Source: Sandarakinorhabdus sp. AAP62 (lineage in GTDB: Bacteria > Pseudomonadota > Alphaproteobacteria > Sphingomonadales > Sphingomonadaceae). From it: a stretch of 64,000 nucleotides of DNA. Below the pieces are notes generated by a model that did no database searches, had not been told where the DNA came from, and was given only the letters and a program-made list of their open reading frames with translations. This document shows, one piece after another, positions 1 through 8,171 of the stretch (position 1 is the first letter of the stretch; each line of letters starts with the position of its first letter). The DNA is taken from the NCBI RefSeq assembly GCF_000331225.1, contig NZ_ANFY01000010.1:1-64000 (forward strand). Reading direction: 5' to 3'. Made by a program: the position numbers and the translations under genes.

Positions 1-23
1 CGGGCGAACGCGCGGTAACAGCT

Positions 24-47
24 CCCCTCCCTGCTTGCAGGGAGGGG
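24..47. repeat. 11-bp hairpin (CCCCTCCCTGC/GCAGGGAGGGG)
   Basis: Perfect 11-bp inverted repeat with a 2-base loop, followed by ctgggggagggt. It resembles the CTCTCCC-type intergenic repeats at 53391 and 56135: pyrimidine arm, purine arm, then a G-rich tail. It could be a distant member of that family or a factor-independent terminator without a T-run. Confidence 0.5.
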
Positions 48-104
48 CTGGGGGAGGGTGCGTGCCATAAGCGCGGTCCACTGCCGGGCAATCCCAACTC
101 CGCT

Positions 105-126
105 CATGCCGAGCTTGTCGAGGCAC
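105..126 (+). repeat. Half copy of GAGCTTGTCGAG-type repeat
   Basis: The 22 bases are identical to the left arm of the complete palindrome at 5888-5947, and about 17 bases upstream are also nearly the same (aatcccaa..cgctcatgcc). The second arm is missing, so this is a solo half-element. Confidence 0.75.
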
Positions 127-245
127 CCCATAAACGTGGCGGCTGGCCCGTGCCCGCGCGGCCGGCGGCAAAGCCGCCGAGTCCGCTGAGTGTGCCAAGG
201 AAGAAGGCAGAAAGAGCGTGGCGGAGCCACGCCGTCGGACGAGTC

Positions 246-271
246 AAAAAAGGCGGGAGGAAGCTCCCGCC
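246..271 (-). terminator. Rho-independent terminator of aceA
   Basis: Perfect 8-bp stem GGCGGGAG/CTCCCGCC (252-259 and 264-271) with a 4-base loop. Read on the minus strand it is followed by six T residues (251 down to 246), 62 bases beyond the aceA stop codon. On the plus strand it is followed only by CTTTCTC-like sequence, so it acts mainly on aceA transcripts. Confidence 0.85.
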
Positions 272-333
272 TTTCTCGCTCGCCGGCCGCGCTTGCGCGA
301 GTCGGCAAATAGCTGCGCTATCTGCGCGCCGCG

Positions 334-1926
334 CTACGCGGCGAACTGATTCATCGTGTTATGCACGCCCCCAGCCTTCAACGCCGCCTCCCCGGCAAAA
401 TATTCCTTGTGATCATCGCCAATGTCGGAGCCCGACATGTTCTGGTGCTTCACGCAGGCAATGCCCTGGCGGATCTCGGCGCGCTGGACGTTCTTCACAT
501 AGCCCAGCATGCCGGCATCGCCGAAATACTCCTTCGCCAGATTGTCGGTGGACAGCGCCGCCGTGTGATAGGTCGGCAGGGTGATCAGGTGGTGGAAGAT
601 GCCCGCCTCGCGGGCCGCATCGCGCTGGAAGGTGCGGATGCGCTCGTCGGCTTCGGCGGCCAGATCGCTGCCGTCATAGTCCACGCTCATCAACCGGGCG
701 CGGTCGTAGGCTGAAACATCCTTCCCGGCTGCAACCCAGGCATCGAACACCTGCTGACGGAAATTCAGCGTCCAGTTGAAGCTGGGCGAGTTGTTGTAGA
801 CCAGCTTGGCAGTGGGGATGACCTCGCGGATGCGGTTCACCATGCCGGCAATCTGGCCGATATGCGGCTTTTCCGTCTCGATCCACAGCAGATCAGCGCC
901 GTTCTGCAAGGAGTTGATGCAGTCGAGCACGCAGCGATCCTCGCCCGAACCGGCGCGGAACTGGAACAGGTTCGATGCCAGCCGCTTCGGCCGCAGCAGC
1001 TTGCCATTGCGGCTGATCACCACGTCGCCGTTGCCGACCTGGCCGACGTCGATCTCGTCGCAATCGAGGAAGCTGTTGTATTGATCGCCAATGTCGCCCG
1101 GCTCGCGGCTGAAGGCGATCTGCTTGGTGAGGCCGGCGCCCAGACTGTCGGTGCGGGCGACGATGATGCCGTCCTCCACGCCCAGTTCCAGGAAGGCGTA
1201 GCGGATGGCGCGGATCTTGGCGACGAAGTCTTCATGCGGCACGGTCACCTTGCCGTCCTGGTGGCCGCACTGTTTCTCGTCCGACACCTGGTTCTCGATC
1301 TGCAGCGCGCAGGCCCCGGCCTCGATCATCTTCTTGGCGAGCAGATAGGTGGCCTCCGCATTGCCGAACCCGGCGTCGATATCGGCGATGATCGGCACCA
1401 CGTGGGTCTGGAAATTGTCGATCTGGTGCTCGATCGCCTTGGCCTTCACCGCATCGCCGGCAGCACGGGCGGCATCGAGATCGCGGAACAGGCCGCCCAG
1501 TTCGCGGGCATCGGCCTGGCGCAGGAAGGTGTAGAGCTCCTCGATCAGGGCAGGCACGCTGGTCTTCTCGTGCATCGACTGGTCGGGCAGCGGGCCGAAT
1601 TCGCTGCGCAGCGCGGCGATCATCCAGCCCGAGAGGTAGAGGTAGCGCTTGTCGGTGGTGCCGAAATGCTTCTTGATCGAAATCAGCTTCTGCTGGCCGA
1701 TGAAGCCGTGCCAGCAGCCCAGCGACTGGGTGTAGGCGGCCGGATCGGCATCATAGGCCGCCATGTCGCGGCGCATGATCGCGGCGGTGTAGCGCGCGAT
1801 GTCGAGGCCGGACTGGAAGCGGTTCTGCAGGCGCATGCGGGCAACGCTTTCGGCGCTGATCGATTCCCAGCCGGGCTTGCCATTGACGGCGGCCGCGGCG
1901 GCCTGGACTTGCGATTGATAGCTCAT
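334..1926 (-). CDS. aceA: Isocitrate lyase
   Basis: Cleaves isocitrate to glyoxylate and succinate, the first glyoxylate-shunt step, in the cytoplasm. The 530-residue product has the Mg-binding segment ADIDAGFG (about 181-188) and the catalytic loop KQCGH with Cys220. The KQCGH (rather than KKCGH) form and the long length match the subfamily known from Pseudomonas aeruginosa, not the E. coli type. The start at 1926 is preceded by AAAGGAG; a longer frame to 1989 exists but lacks this. It is divergent from a ScfR/RamB-like regulator, and malate synthase follows 2 kb away, so the whole shunt and its probable regulator are clustered. A strong terminator follows. Confidence 0.97.
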   Translation of the reverse strand: MSYQSQVQAAAAAVNGKPGWESISAESVARMRLQNRFQSGLDIARYTAAIMRRDMAAYDADPAAYTQSLGCWHGFIGQQKLISIKKHFGTTDKRYLYLSGWMIAALRSEFGPLPDQSMHEKTSVPALIEELYTFLRQADARELGGLFRDLDAARAAGDAVKAKAIEHQIDNFQTHVVPIIADIDAGFGNAEATYLLAKKMIEAGACALQIENQVSDEKQCGHQDGKVTVPHEDFVAKIRAIRYAFLELGVEDGIIVARTDSLGAGLTKQIAFSREPGDIGDQYNSFLDCDEIDVGQVGNGDVVISRNGKLLRPKRLASNLFQFRAGSGEDRCVLDCINSLQNGADLLWIETEKPHIGQIAGMVNRIREVIPTAKLVYNNSPSFNWTLNFRQQVFDAWVAAGKDVSAYDRARLMSVDYDGSDLAAEADERIRTFQRDAAREAGIFHHLITLPTYHTAALSTDNLAKEYFGDAGMLGYVKNVQRAEIRQGIACVKHQNMSGSDIGDDHKEYFAGEAALKAGGVHNTMNQFAA

Positions 1927-2071
1927 GGCCACTCCTTTGCACTGACAATTGGCAGGGTGTGGGGCCGCCCTGCCGGTAAAACTTGTCAACGCCCTGCGCT
2001 TGGGCTACCGCCCGGTCAACCCGATTCAGTCAAAGAATCGTGTGTAAATGTCCCTCTTTCGCTGTAATCTT

Positions 2072-2087
2072 TTGTGAAGTTGTAAAG
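2072..2087 (+). promoter_or_regulatory. Tandem 8-bp repeat, candidate operator between aceA and its regulator
   Basis: TTGTGAAG is followed immediately by TTGTAAAG (7 of 8 identical), just ahead of the proposed TTG start of the regulator and about 150 bases upstream of aceA. RamB/ScfR regulators are known to bind A/T-rich tandem boxes of the TTTGCAAAG kind beside glyoxylate-cycle genes. The match to that consensus is only partial, so this is an inference from position and repetition. Confidence 0.35.
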
Positions 2088-2090
2088 ATA

Positions 2091-3518
2091 TTGACAGAAC
2101 CGCCTGCCTCCGCTGCTGCTGTCGAACTGCCCGAAACCTTGGGCGGCGGGCGCAAGATCTTTGCCGGCGCGCGCGTCCGCCGTCTCCGCACGAGCCGTGG
2201 CCTGACGCAGACGCGAATGGCCAATGATCTGGGTGTTTCAATCTCTTATCTCAATCTGATCGAACGCGATCAGCGCCCGCTGTCGGCCAGTTTCCTGCTC
2301 AAGCTGGCGCAGAATTATGATCTCGATATCCGCAGCCTGACCGGAAACGACGAAGGCGAGCTGGTCGACGACTTGTCAAAGCTGTTCACCGATCCGCGCC
2401 TGATCGGCATCGACGTGCCGCGTGCCGAGCTGCGCGATCTGGCCGCCCGCGCGCCCGCCATCGCCCATGCGCTGCTGCGCCTCGCCGCAGCCACGCCCGC
2501 CACCGGGCCGGAACCGCCGCCGCCAGGCCCGATCGCGGCCGTTACCCGGATGATCGACGCCGCCGGCAATCATTTTCCCGCGCTCGACGAGGCGGCCGAG
2601 AAGCTGGCCGACGAACTGCGCCTGTCCGGCCCCGATCTCAACGCCGCCGTGGTCGAGCGGCTGCGCGCCCGCCATGCCATCACCGTCCGCGCCCTGCCGC
2701 TGGAAGTGATGCCCGGCCATCTGCGCCGGCTCGATCTCCACTCGCGCCAGCTGCAATTGTCCGAATCGCTCGACGCCGCCAGCCGGGGCTTTGCCGCCGC
2801 CGTGCAGCTGGTGCTGATCGAGTTGAAGGCGGAGATTGCCGCCACCATTGCCAGCGCCGGCATCAGCGATCCGCTCGACGTGCGCGCCGCCACCGTGGCC
2901 ATGGGCAAATATGCCGCCGCCGCCACGCTGATGCCCTATGCCCGCTTCCTCGCTGCCTGTGAGGCGACGGGCTATGACGTGGAGCTGCTGCAGGCGCGTT
3001 TCGGGCGCGGGCTGGAACAGGTGGCCCACCGGCTCACCACGCTGCACCGCCCCGGCACGCGCGGCGTGCCCTTCTTCTTCCTGCGGGTGGATCGTGCCGG
3101 TACCGTCTCCAAACGCTTCGCGCCCGGTGCATCCCCACTGCCGGTCACCGGCGGCTGCGCGCTGTGGCACGTTTATCACGCCTTTGACCGGCCCGGGGAA
3201 ATCCGCCGGCAACTGGTCGAACTGGAAGACGGCCAGCGCTTCCTCACGCTGGCCCGCACCATCCGCACCGCTGCCCTGCCCTGGGGCGTGCCGCGCCCCG
3301 GCTTTGCCATCGGCATCGGCTGCGACGTCGCCCATGCGTCATCCCTGTCGTGGAGCGCCGGCATCGATCTCAATGGCCCGGCCACCCCGATCGGCCCCGG
3401 CTGCGCCGCCTGCCACCGCGCCGCCTGCCGCCAGCGCGGCGCGCCGCCCGCCGGCGCCCACCTCGCCTTCGACGAGCGCCAGCGCGTGCTGACGCCGTTC
3501 CGGTTCACCGATGAATAG
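2091..3518 (+). CDS. XRE-family short-chain acyl-CoA-responsive regulator (ScfR/RamB type)
   Basis: Likely transcription factor that adjusts acetate/propionate and glyoxylate metabolism. An N-terminal XRE helix-turn-helix (about residues 22-75: RVRRLRTSRGLTQTRMAND..SISYLNLIERDQRPLS) is followed by a long alpha-helical region and a C-terminal sensor part ending in the Cys-rich segment GPGCAACHRAACRQRGAPP, characteristic of this family (CxxCxRxxCxQRAxPP in relatives). About 475 residues. The start is chosen at TTG 2091, just before LTEPPAS; the open frame extends to 1983 but the extra part overlaps the control region. It is divergent from aceA (164-base gap), which together with aceB nearby points to shunt control. 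The effector is not proven. Confidence 0.85.
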   Translation: MTEPPASAAAVELPETLGGGRKIFAGARVRRLRTSRGLTQTRMANDLGVSISYLNLIERDQRPLSASFLLKLAQNYDLDIRSLTGNDEGELVDDLSKLFTDPRLIGIDVPRAELRDLAARAPAIAHALLRLAAATPATGPEPPPPGPIAAVTRMIDAAGNHFPALDEAAEKLADELRLSGPDLNAAVVERLRARHAITVRALPLEVMPGHLRRLDLHSRQLQLSESLDAASRGFAAAVQLVLIELKAEIAATIASAGISDPLDVRAATVAMGKYAAAATLMPYARFLAACEATGYDVELLQARFGRGLEQVAHRLTTLHRPGTRGVPFFFLRVDRAGTVSKRFAPGASPLPVTGGCALWHVYHAFDRPGEIRRQLVELEDGQRFLTLARTIRTAALPWGVPRPGFAIGIGCDVAHASSLSWSAGIDLNGPATPIGPGCAACHRAACRQRGAPPAGAHLAFDERQRVLTPFRFTDE

Positions 3519-3525
3519 GCCGCGA

Positions 3526-4011
3526 TCAGAGCTGCAGGTTGGACGCGTGCAGGTGCAGGATTCGCCAATCGCCAGCGCGCCGCACCAGCACGATGCTGCG
3601 CCGGCCCAGCCGGTTCGGGCTGTCGAAATGAAACGCGCAGATGGCCACATCGCCAACGACCTGCACCAGCAGATCATCGATCAGATCGGGCCGGTGATAG
3701 GGTGGGCCGGGCCGCTCCTTGGGCAGTTGTTCCGCGATGCGGCGCATGGTCGGCGGCATGCCGGGGTGACGCTTCATGCTGTCCTTGGCCGGCAGCGCGG
3801 CGCCGGCGCTGGCCGTCAATGCATCGAAACTGGTGGCATCGGGCGCAAAGGCGGCCTCCATCGCCGGCAGATCGCAGTTGGCAAAGCTGCGCAGGAAGGC
3901 GCGCAATGCCGCCTCCGCGCTCGCGGCGTCATTCTCGCCAGCCGCCGCGACCGGCGCGGCCGTCAGCGCCAGCCCCAGCCCGATCGCTTGGCGCCGGTTG
4001 GTTTCCGTCAT
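3526..4011 (-). CDS. Exported SnoaL/NTF2-like protein
   Basis: Small 161-residue protein with a twin-arginine-type signal (ETNRRQAIGLGLALTAAPVAAA) followed by an NTF2/SnoaL-like alpha+beta domain (AALRAFLRSFANCDLPAMEAAFAPDA, then a C-terminal sheet ending SIVLVRRAGDWRILHLHASNL). Relatives are annotated as nuclear transport factor 2 family or DUF4440; no catalytic residue can be assigned. It is convergent with the ScfR/RamB-like gene (7 bases between stops) and divergent from aceB, leaving only 51 bases for both promoters. A substrate-binding or hydrolytic role in the periplasm is possible but unproven. Confidence 0.75.
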   Translation of the reverse strand: MTETNRRQAIGLGLALTAAPVAAAGENDAASAEAALRAFLRSFANCDLPAMEAAFAPDATSFDALTASAGAALPAKDSMKRHPGMPPTMRRIAEQLPKERPGPPYHRPDLIDDLLVQVVGDVAICAFHFDSPNRLGRRSIVLVRRAGDWRILHLHASNLQL

Positions 4012-4062
4012 CCCGCTTCCCCCTTCATTTCAACCCCTTCATCCTGACCTGAAAGGCCCATC

Positions 4063-5661
4063 ATGACCAGCAACCCCGCTCTTGCCGGCGTCGAGATCAA
4101 GGGCGCGATGCAGCCCGGTTACGAGGCGATCCTCACAGCCGAAGCGCTGGCCTTCGTCGCGCAGCTGCACCGCATGTACAACCCGACCCGCCTCGCCCTG
4201 CTGCGGGCGCGGGATCAGCGGCAGGCGTGGATCAACGCGGAAGGCTTCATCGGCTTTGCACCCGAATATTCGTCGATCCGTGATGATCGCAGCTGGCAGG
4301 TGCGCCCCGCCCCGGCCGATCTGGCCGATCGCCGCGTCGAGATCACCGGGCCGTGCGACCGCAAGATGGTGATCAACGCGCTCAACAGCGGCGCGCAATG
4401 CTTCATGGCTTGCCTGGAAGACGCTTCCGCACCGACGTGGGACGTGATGGTGCAGGGCCAGGTCAATCTGCGCGATGCGGCTGCCGGTACCATTTCCCTT
4501 GAGGACAAGGGCAAGAGCTACAAGCTCAATGAGAAGACCGCGGTGCTCATCTGCCGCCCGCGAGGCTGGCATCTCGATGAAGCGCACATGATCGTCGATG
4601 GCGAGCGCGTCGCTGGTGCCATCTTCGATTTCGGCCTCTATTTCTTCCACAACGCCAATGCGCTGCTGGCCAAGGGCAGCGGACCCTATTTCTATCTGCC
4701 CAAGCTGGAGCACAGCCTGGAAGCGCGGCTGTGGAACAATGTCTTCATCACCGCCCAATCGATGCTCAACCTGCCGCTGGGCACCATCCGCGCCACCGTG
4801 CTGATCGAAACGCTGCCCGGCGCCTTCATGGCGGAGGAGATCCTCTATGAGCTGAAGGACCACATCACCGCGCTGAACTGCGGCCGCTGGGATTATATCT
4901 TCAGCTATATCAAGACCTTCCAGGCCGATGCGACAAAGCTGCTGCCCGATCGTGCCGCCGTCACCATGAAGGTGCCGTTCATGGCCGCCTATGCCGCGCA
5001 CGTGGTGCGGGTGTGCCACCGCCGCGGCGCCCACGCCATGGGCGGCATGAGCGCCTTCATCCCGGTCAAGGATGACGAAGCCGCCAACGAAGCGGCGTTT
5101 GCCGCCGTGCGCGCCGACAAGGAACGCGAAGCCACATTGGGCCATGATGGCACCTGGGTGGCGCACCCCGGCCTCGTTGGCGTGGCGCGCGAGGTGTTCG
5201 ACCGGCTGATGCCGACGCCCAACCAGCTGCACGTGATCCCCGAGGGCGAGGCGACGCTGGCCGATCTGGTGACGCCGCCCGATGGCCCGCGCACGCTGGC
5301 CGGGCTGACCAACAACATCAATGTCGGCATCGGCTATGTTGCGGCCTGGCTGCGCGGGCAGGGCGCGGTGCCGCTGCACAATCTGATGGAAGACGCTGCC
5401 ACCGCCGAAATCAGCCGCACCCAATTGTGGCAATGGCGCAAGAACGGCGCGACGCTGGACAGCGGCGAGGCAGTGGATGCCGCGCTGATCACCCGCGTCA
5501 CCGAAGAGCAGCTCGCCGTCTACAAGGCCCAGGTGGGCGACAATTTCTTCGCCACCGGCAAATATGCCGAAGCCGCCGACCTGTTCCGCACGCTGGTGCT
5601 GGCCGACCGGCTGGAACCGTTCCTGACCAGCCCGGCCTATGATTTCTATTTCGCGAAGTGA
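4063..5661 (+). CDS. aceB: Malate synthase A
   Basis: Condenses glyoxylate with acetyl-CoA to malate, the second shunt enzyme. The 532 residues match the length of the A isoform (about 530), not the 720-residue G isoform. The family signature is complete (KDHITALNCGRWDYIF), and the glyoxylate/Mg site region CRPRGWH is present. ATG 4063 follows GAAAGG at a good distance. It sits beyond the regulator from aceA and is transcribed in the opposite direction to aceA; a shared ScfR/RamB-like control is likely. A cloverleaf repeat element follows 43 bases after the stop. Confidence 0.97.
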   Translation: MTSNPALAGVEIKGAMQPGYEAILTAEALAFVAQLHRMYNPTRLALLRARDQRQAWINAEGFIGFAPEYSSIRDDRSWQVRPAPADLADRRVEITGPCDRKMVINALNSGAQCFMACLEDASAPTWDVMVQGQVNLRDAAAGTISLEDKGKSYKLNEKTAVLICRPRGWHLDEAHMIVDGERVAGAIFDFGLYFFHNANALLAKGSGPYFYLPKLEHSLEARLWNNVFITAQSMLNLPLGTIRATVLIETLPGAFMAEEILYELKDHITALNCGRWDYIFSYIKTFQADATKLLPDRAAVTMKVPFMAAYAAHVVRVCHRRGAHAMGGMSAFIPVKDDEAANEAAFAAVRADKEREATLGHDGTWVAHPGLVGVAREVFDRLMPTPNQLHVIPEGEATLADLVTPPDGPRTLAGLTNNINVGIGYVAAWLRGQGAVPLHNLMEDAATAEISRTQLWQWRKNGATLDSGEAVDAALITRVTEEQLAVYKAQVGDNFFATGKYAEAADLFRTLVLADRLEPFLTSPAYDFYFAK

Positions 5662-5704
5662 TCGCGTGTCTTGGCGACCTTGAGCCGGAGGGCCAGGCAA
5701 TGGT

Positions 5705-5828
5705 GCCTCCGGCGGCCAGGGGCTGAGCCCCTGGACCCGCTTTCGTTGGTGCGTGCCCCATGACGAACATTGGGCATGGAGGCCGGAAAAACAAATGGGT
5801 GCAGGCCTCAGGCCTGCCCGCCGGAGGC
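5705..5828. repeat. Cloverleaf inverted-repeat element, copy A
   Basis: Outer inverted repeat GCCTCCGGCGG/CCGCCGGAGGC is perfect. Inside lie a left hairpin CCAGGGGC-TGA-GCCCCTGG (5716-5734), a central arm beginning ACCCGCTTTCG and closing AACAAATGGGT, and a right hairpin GCAGGCC-TCA-GGCCTGC. The central tip is short and of the same type as copy B. Relative to copies C-F the element is inverted (the CTTTCG side is on the left). It lies between two converging genes. Confidence 0.85.
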
Positions 5829-5887
5829 TATTCCTCCCTGCTTCTTCACCGTGCCAATCGAAGTCAGCAAACAATCCCAAACCCGCT

Positions 5888-5947
5888 CATGCCGAGCTTG
5901 TCGAGGCACGCACCGCGGTCGATCGGTGCCTCGACAAGCTCGGCATG
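5888..5947. repeat. Complete GAGCTTGTCGAG-type palindromic repeat
   Basis: Two perfect 22-base arms (5888-5909 and 5926-5947) around a 16-base centre. The arm core GAGCTTGTCGAGGCAC is a common type of short extragenic palindrome in sphingomonad-like genomes. A half copy is present at 105-126. Confidence 0.85.
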
Positions 5948-6006
5948 GGCGGCTTCGTCGTTTTGGGAAGCGCGACAAGAGCTGGCGCGGCCTTCGCGGC
6001 CGGCGC

Positions 6007-6405
6007 TCACTGTTCGCGAAAACCGCCCTTCGGTGCCGGCAGGCCCATCTCCGCGATCATGGCGGGCGTCACCTTGTCCTTGTACTTGTTGCCGAAATTG
6101 CTGCGGACATAGTTGATGACGTCGGCAATCTGCTGGTCGGTCAACAAGCCCCGGAACCAGGGCATGGCGTTCTTGCCGCCGGTCACCACCATGATCGGAT
6201 AGCCGGCCGCTTCCAGCGCGCCATTCCTTGCCAGCGCCGGGATCTTGCCGGCGCCTTCGCCGCCCAGTGCATTGGCCATGTGGCAGGCCTGACAGATATT
6301 CTGATAGACCTCGGCACCCGGATGAGGCGCCGGTGCCGGCTTGGCGGGCTTCTGGGCCAGGGCCGGGACCGCGATGAAGGCGGCAGCGAGCAGAACGAAA
6401 CGCAT
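6007..6405 (-). CDS. Periplasmic class I c-type cytochrome, partner of the amine oxidase
   Basis: A 132-residue protein with a cleavable signal peptide (MRFVLLAAAFIAVPALA) and one heme-binding CQACH motif (about 38-42). A downstream Met in NAMPWF is the likely sixth ligand. It starts 3 bases after the stop of the Tat-exported flavin amine oxidase on the same strand, so the two are co-transcribed. In Pseudomonas putida S16 a small cytochrome c (CycN) accepts electrons from the related enzyme NicA2; the same role is inferred here. Confidence 0.9.
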   Translation of the reverse strand: MRFVLLAAAFIAVPALAQKPAKPAPAPHPGAEVYQNICQACHMANALGGEGAGKIPALARNGALEAAGYPIMVVTGGKNAMPWFRGLLTDQQIADVINYVRSNFGNKYKDKVTPAMIAEMGLPAPKGGFREQ

Positions 6406-6408
6406 TGA

Positions 6409-8001
6409 TCAGGCCTCCAGGGCGCGGCTGTGCAGGCGGGTGACGGCATCGAGCGACGACAGGATCGCGCCTTCCATCCAGCAGCCAACATAGGACGCAT
6501 GTTCGCCAGCCAGCACCAGCCGGTTATCGACGGCAACCAGCGTCTGATAATGTTCCTTGCGGGTTTCCTCGTTCCACATGGCGCAGCAGCCCAGCGTGAA
6601 GGGCACCCGGCTCCACGCCACGGTGGCGCCGCCGATATATTCTTCCTTGTAGCGGCCGGGGTGGAACACGCTGCCCTGCTCCAAGGCGCGCGCGATGCGC
6701 TCTTCGGGTGTCATGCCGGCGAACTTGTAGCTGGCCGGGCCGAACGTATAGGCGCCCAGAATCACCGCCGGCCCATCGCTGTGCAGCTTGCCGGACGGAT
6801 AGGAGATCATGTTGATCTCCCGATCGGTGAAGCTGATGCCGCCATAGATGGCCTCTTCCTCTTCCCAGAAGCGCCGCTTGAATTCCAGGCCGACCTTCAC
6901 GCTATTGGAGTAGGGGATGGCGTGGATCGCTGCATCGAGGCCGGGTGAGCAATCGACATCGATCTGGCTGAGCACCGACAGTGGGATGGTGCACACGCAA
7001 TAATCGGCTTCGGTGGTGCTGGTCACGCCGGTGCCGGTATCCTTGTGCGTCACCGTTACCTTGCCGCCCTGCTGGCTGATGCTGGTGACCTTCTGGTTGT
7101 AACGGATCTTGCCTTCGACCTGTTTGGCAAAGCCGCGCCCGATCATGCCCATGCCGCCCACCGGCTGGAACATCGAATGCTGGTGATCGATGTTCATGTG
7201 CTGGGCCACGGTACGCCAGATGCCGGAATCGAGGATATCCTTGAAGGCATGGGGATCGGACGGGATGGGTTCACCCAGCACACCGCCGCCCTGCGCGCGT
7301 TCAAAGCCGCGCCGGCGCGAGGCCCGGTAGTTCTTAGTATATTTGAAATCCTGATCCAGCGCGCCCCATTCGCGCAGCGCCATGCGCAGGCGGTCGCCGT
7401 CTTCCTTGGTCATCACCGAATCGAGGCCGCGATTGTCGATCGCCTTTGACAGCAGCTCGGCCACGTTCCCGTCCCAATCGGCGTGCAGCTCGCGATAGCG
7501 CATCGGCTTGCCACCGAACGCCTCGGACGAATGCACCAGCGCCTGCTGGTTCATCTGGATGAAGGGCTCCAGCGCAACGCCGAACTTCTTGCAATAATGC
7601 AGCAGGGCGCGGTGGTGATAGGGAATGCGCCATGGGCCGGGATTGAGATAATTGCCGGGCGCAAAGCCGACCTTCTGGGTGGCGCCGCCCAGTTCGGTAT
7701 AGGTGTCGCCGCCATAGAGCGACCAGTTCCGGCCACCGGGGCGGTTGTTGTATTCGAGGATCTGCACCTCATAACCGGCCTTGGCCAGTTCATAGGCCGC
7801 CAGCATGCCGGCCAGGCCCGCCCCCAGCACCACGACCTTGGTACCCGGCCGTGCGCCTTGGAGGTTGGGCGGCCCGGCAAATTGGGTTTCCTTGGCGTGG
7901 CCAAGGACTTCCATCGCCTGGTAAAGCACGGCGGTGCCCGCCATCATGCCGATAGCGCGCAAGACTTCGCGGCGCGTCGGACCGGATTCAGCCCAGTTCA
8001 T
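6409..8001 (-). CDS. Tat-exported flavin-dependent amine oxidase/dehydrogenase
   Basis: A 530-residue flavoprotein of the monoamine oxidase superfamily. The N-terminus has a twin-arginine signal (TRREVLRAIGMMAGTAVL), then the FAD-binding Rossmann motif VVVLGAGLAGMLAAYELAKAG (about 56-76) and GGRNW; the C-terminal FAD motif is LVLAGEHASYVGCWMEGAILS. Substrate residues cannot be assigned. The adjacent cytochrome c gene suggests that electrons go to cytochrome c rather than O2, so it may be a dehydrogenase. AAGGGGAAG lies ahead of the ATG. The substrate (polyamine, aromatic amine or other) is unknown. Confidence 0.9.
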   Translation of the reverse strand: MNWAESGPTRREVLRAIGMMAGTAVLYQAMEVLGHAKETQFAGPPNLQGARPGTKVVVLGAGLAGMLAAYELAKAGYEVQILEYNNRPGGRNWSLYGGDTYTELGGATQKVGFAPGNYLNPGPWRIPYHHRALLHYCKKFGVALEPFIQMNQQALVHSSEAFGGKPMRYRELHADWDGNVAELLSKAIDNRGLDSVMTKEDGDRLRMALREWGALDQDFKYTKNYRASRRRGFERAQGGGVLGEPIPSDPHAFKDILDSGIWRTVAQHMNIDHQHSMFQPVGGMGMIGRGFAKQVEGKIRYNQKVTSISQQGGKVTVTHKDTGTGVTSTTEADYCVCTIPLSVLSQIDVDCSPGLDAAIHAIPYSNSVKVGLEFKRRFWEEEEAIYGGISFTDREINMISYPSGKLHSDGPAVILGAYTFGPASYKFAGMTPEERIARALEQGSVFHPGRYKEEYIGGATVAWSRVPFTLGCCAMWNEETRKEHYQTLVAVDNRLVLAGEHASYVGCWMEGAILSSLDAVTRLHSRALEA

Positions 8002-8171
8002 TGGAGCGTACTTCCCCTTTGCCTGTCATCGGCGGCAACTCTGGCAGGCGAATGGCCCGCTGGCCAGAGCCGGCAATGATCGGACGTTCCGATGCGCCCT
8101 CATCCGCCGGCCGGATAGTGGTGAAATAGCGGGGATTTCCCCCATTTGCGGCCCCAGCGCGCAAGCTGGCC

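Larger units (their letters stand above)
1..333. other. Intergenic region downstream of aceA
   Basis: No convincing gene is present in these 333 bases. The region holds an 11-bp perfect hairpin (24-47), a half copy of a GAGCTTGTCGAG-type repeat (105-126) and a strong stem-loop terminator for aceA (246-271). The open frames seen here on the plus strand continue antisense into aceA and look like composition artefacts. The neighbour to the left is outside the window. Confidence 0.7.
5662..6006. other. Intergenic region with repeats between aceB and a cytochrome gene
   Basis: A 345-base gap between convergent genes. It contains cloverleaf element copy A (5705-5828) and a complete GAGCTTGTCGAG-type palindrome (5888-5947). 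No gene is supported; the several short open frames through it share no coding features. Confidence 0.75.

Noticed and set aside
150-584. 144-codon plus-strand frame at the left edge
   Set aside because: Runs through the aceA terminator and antisense into aceA, Arg/Pro/Ser-rich, no start signal or domain.
5705-5828. Cloverleaf copies as MITEs of a known IS family
   Set aside because: No target-site duplication was visible at the ends and no transposase is in the window. The idea is not excluded genome-wide.
4039-5880. 613-codon open frame antisense to aceB
   Set aside because: High third-position GC gives long open frames opposite real genes. The product is His/Gly/Ala-rich with no motif, while aceB on the other strand is complete.
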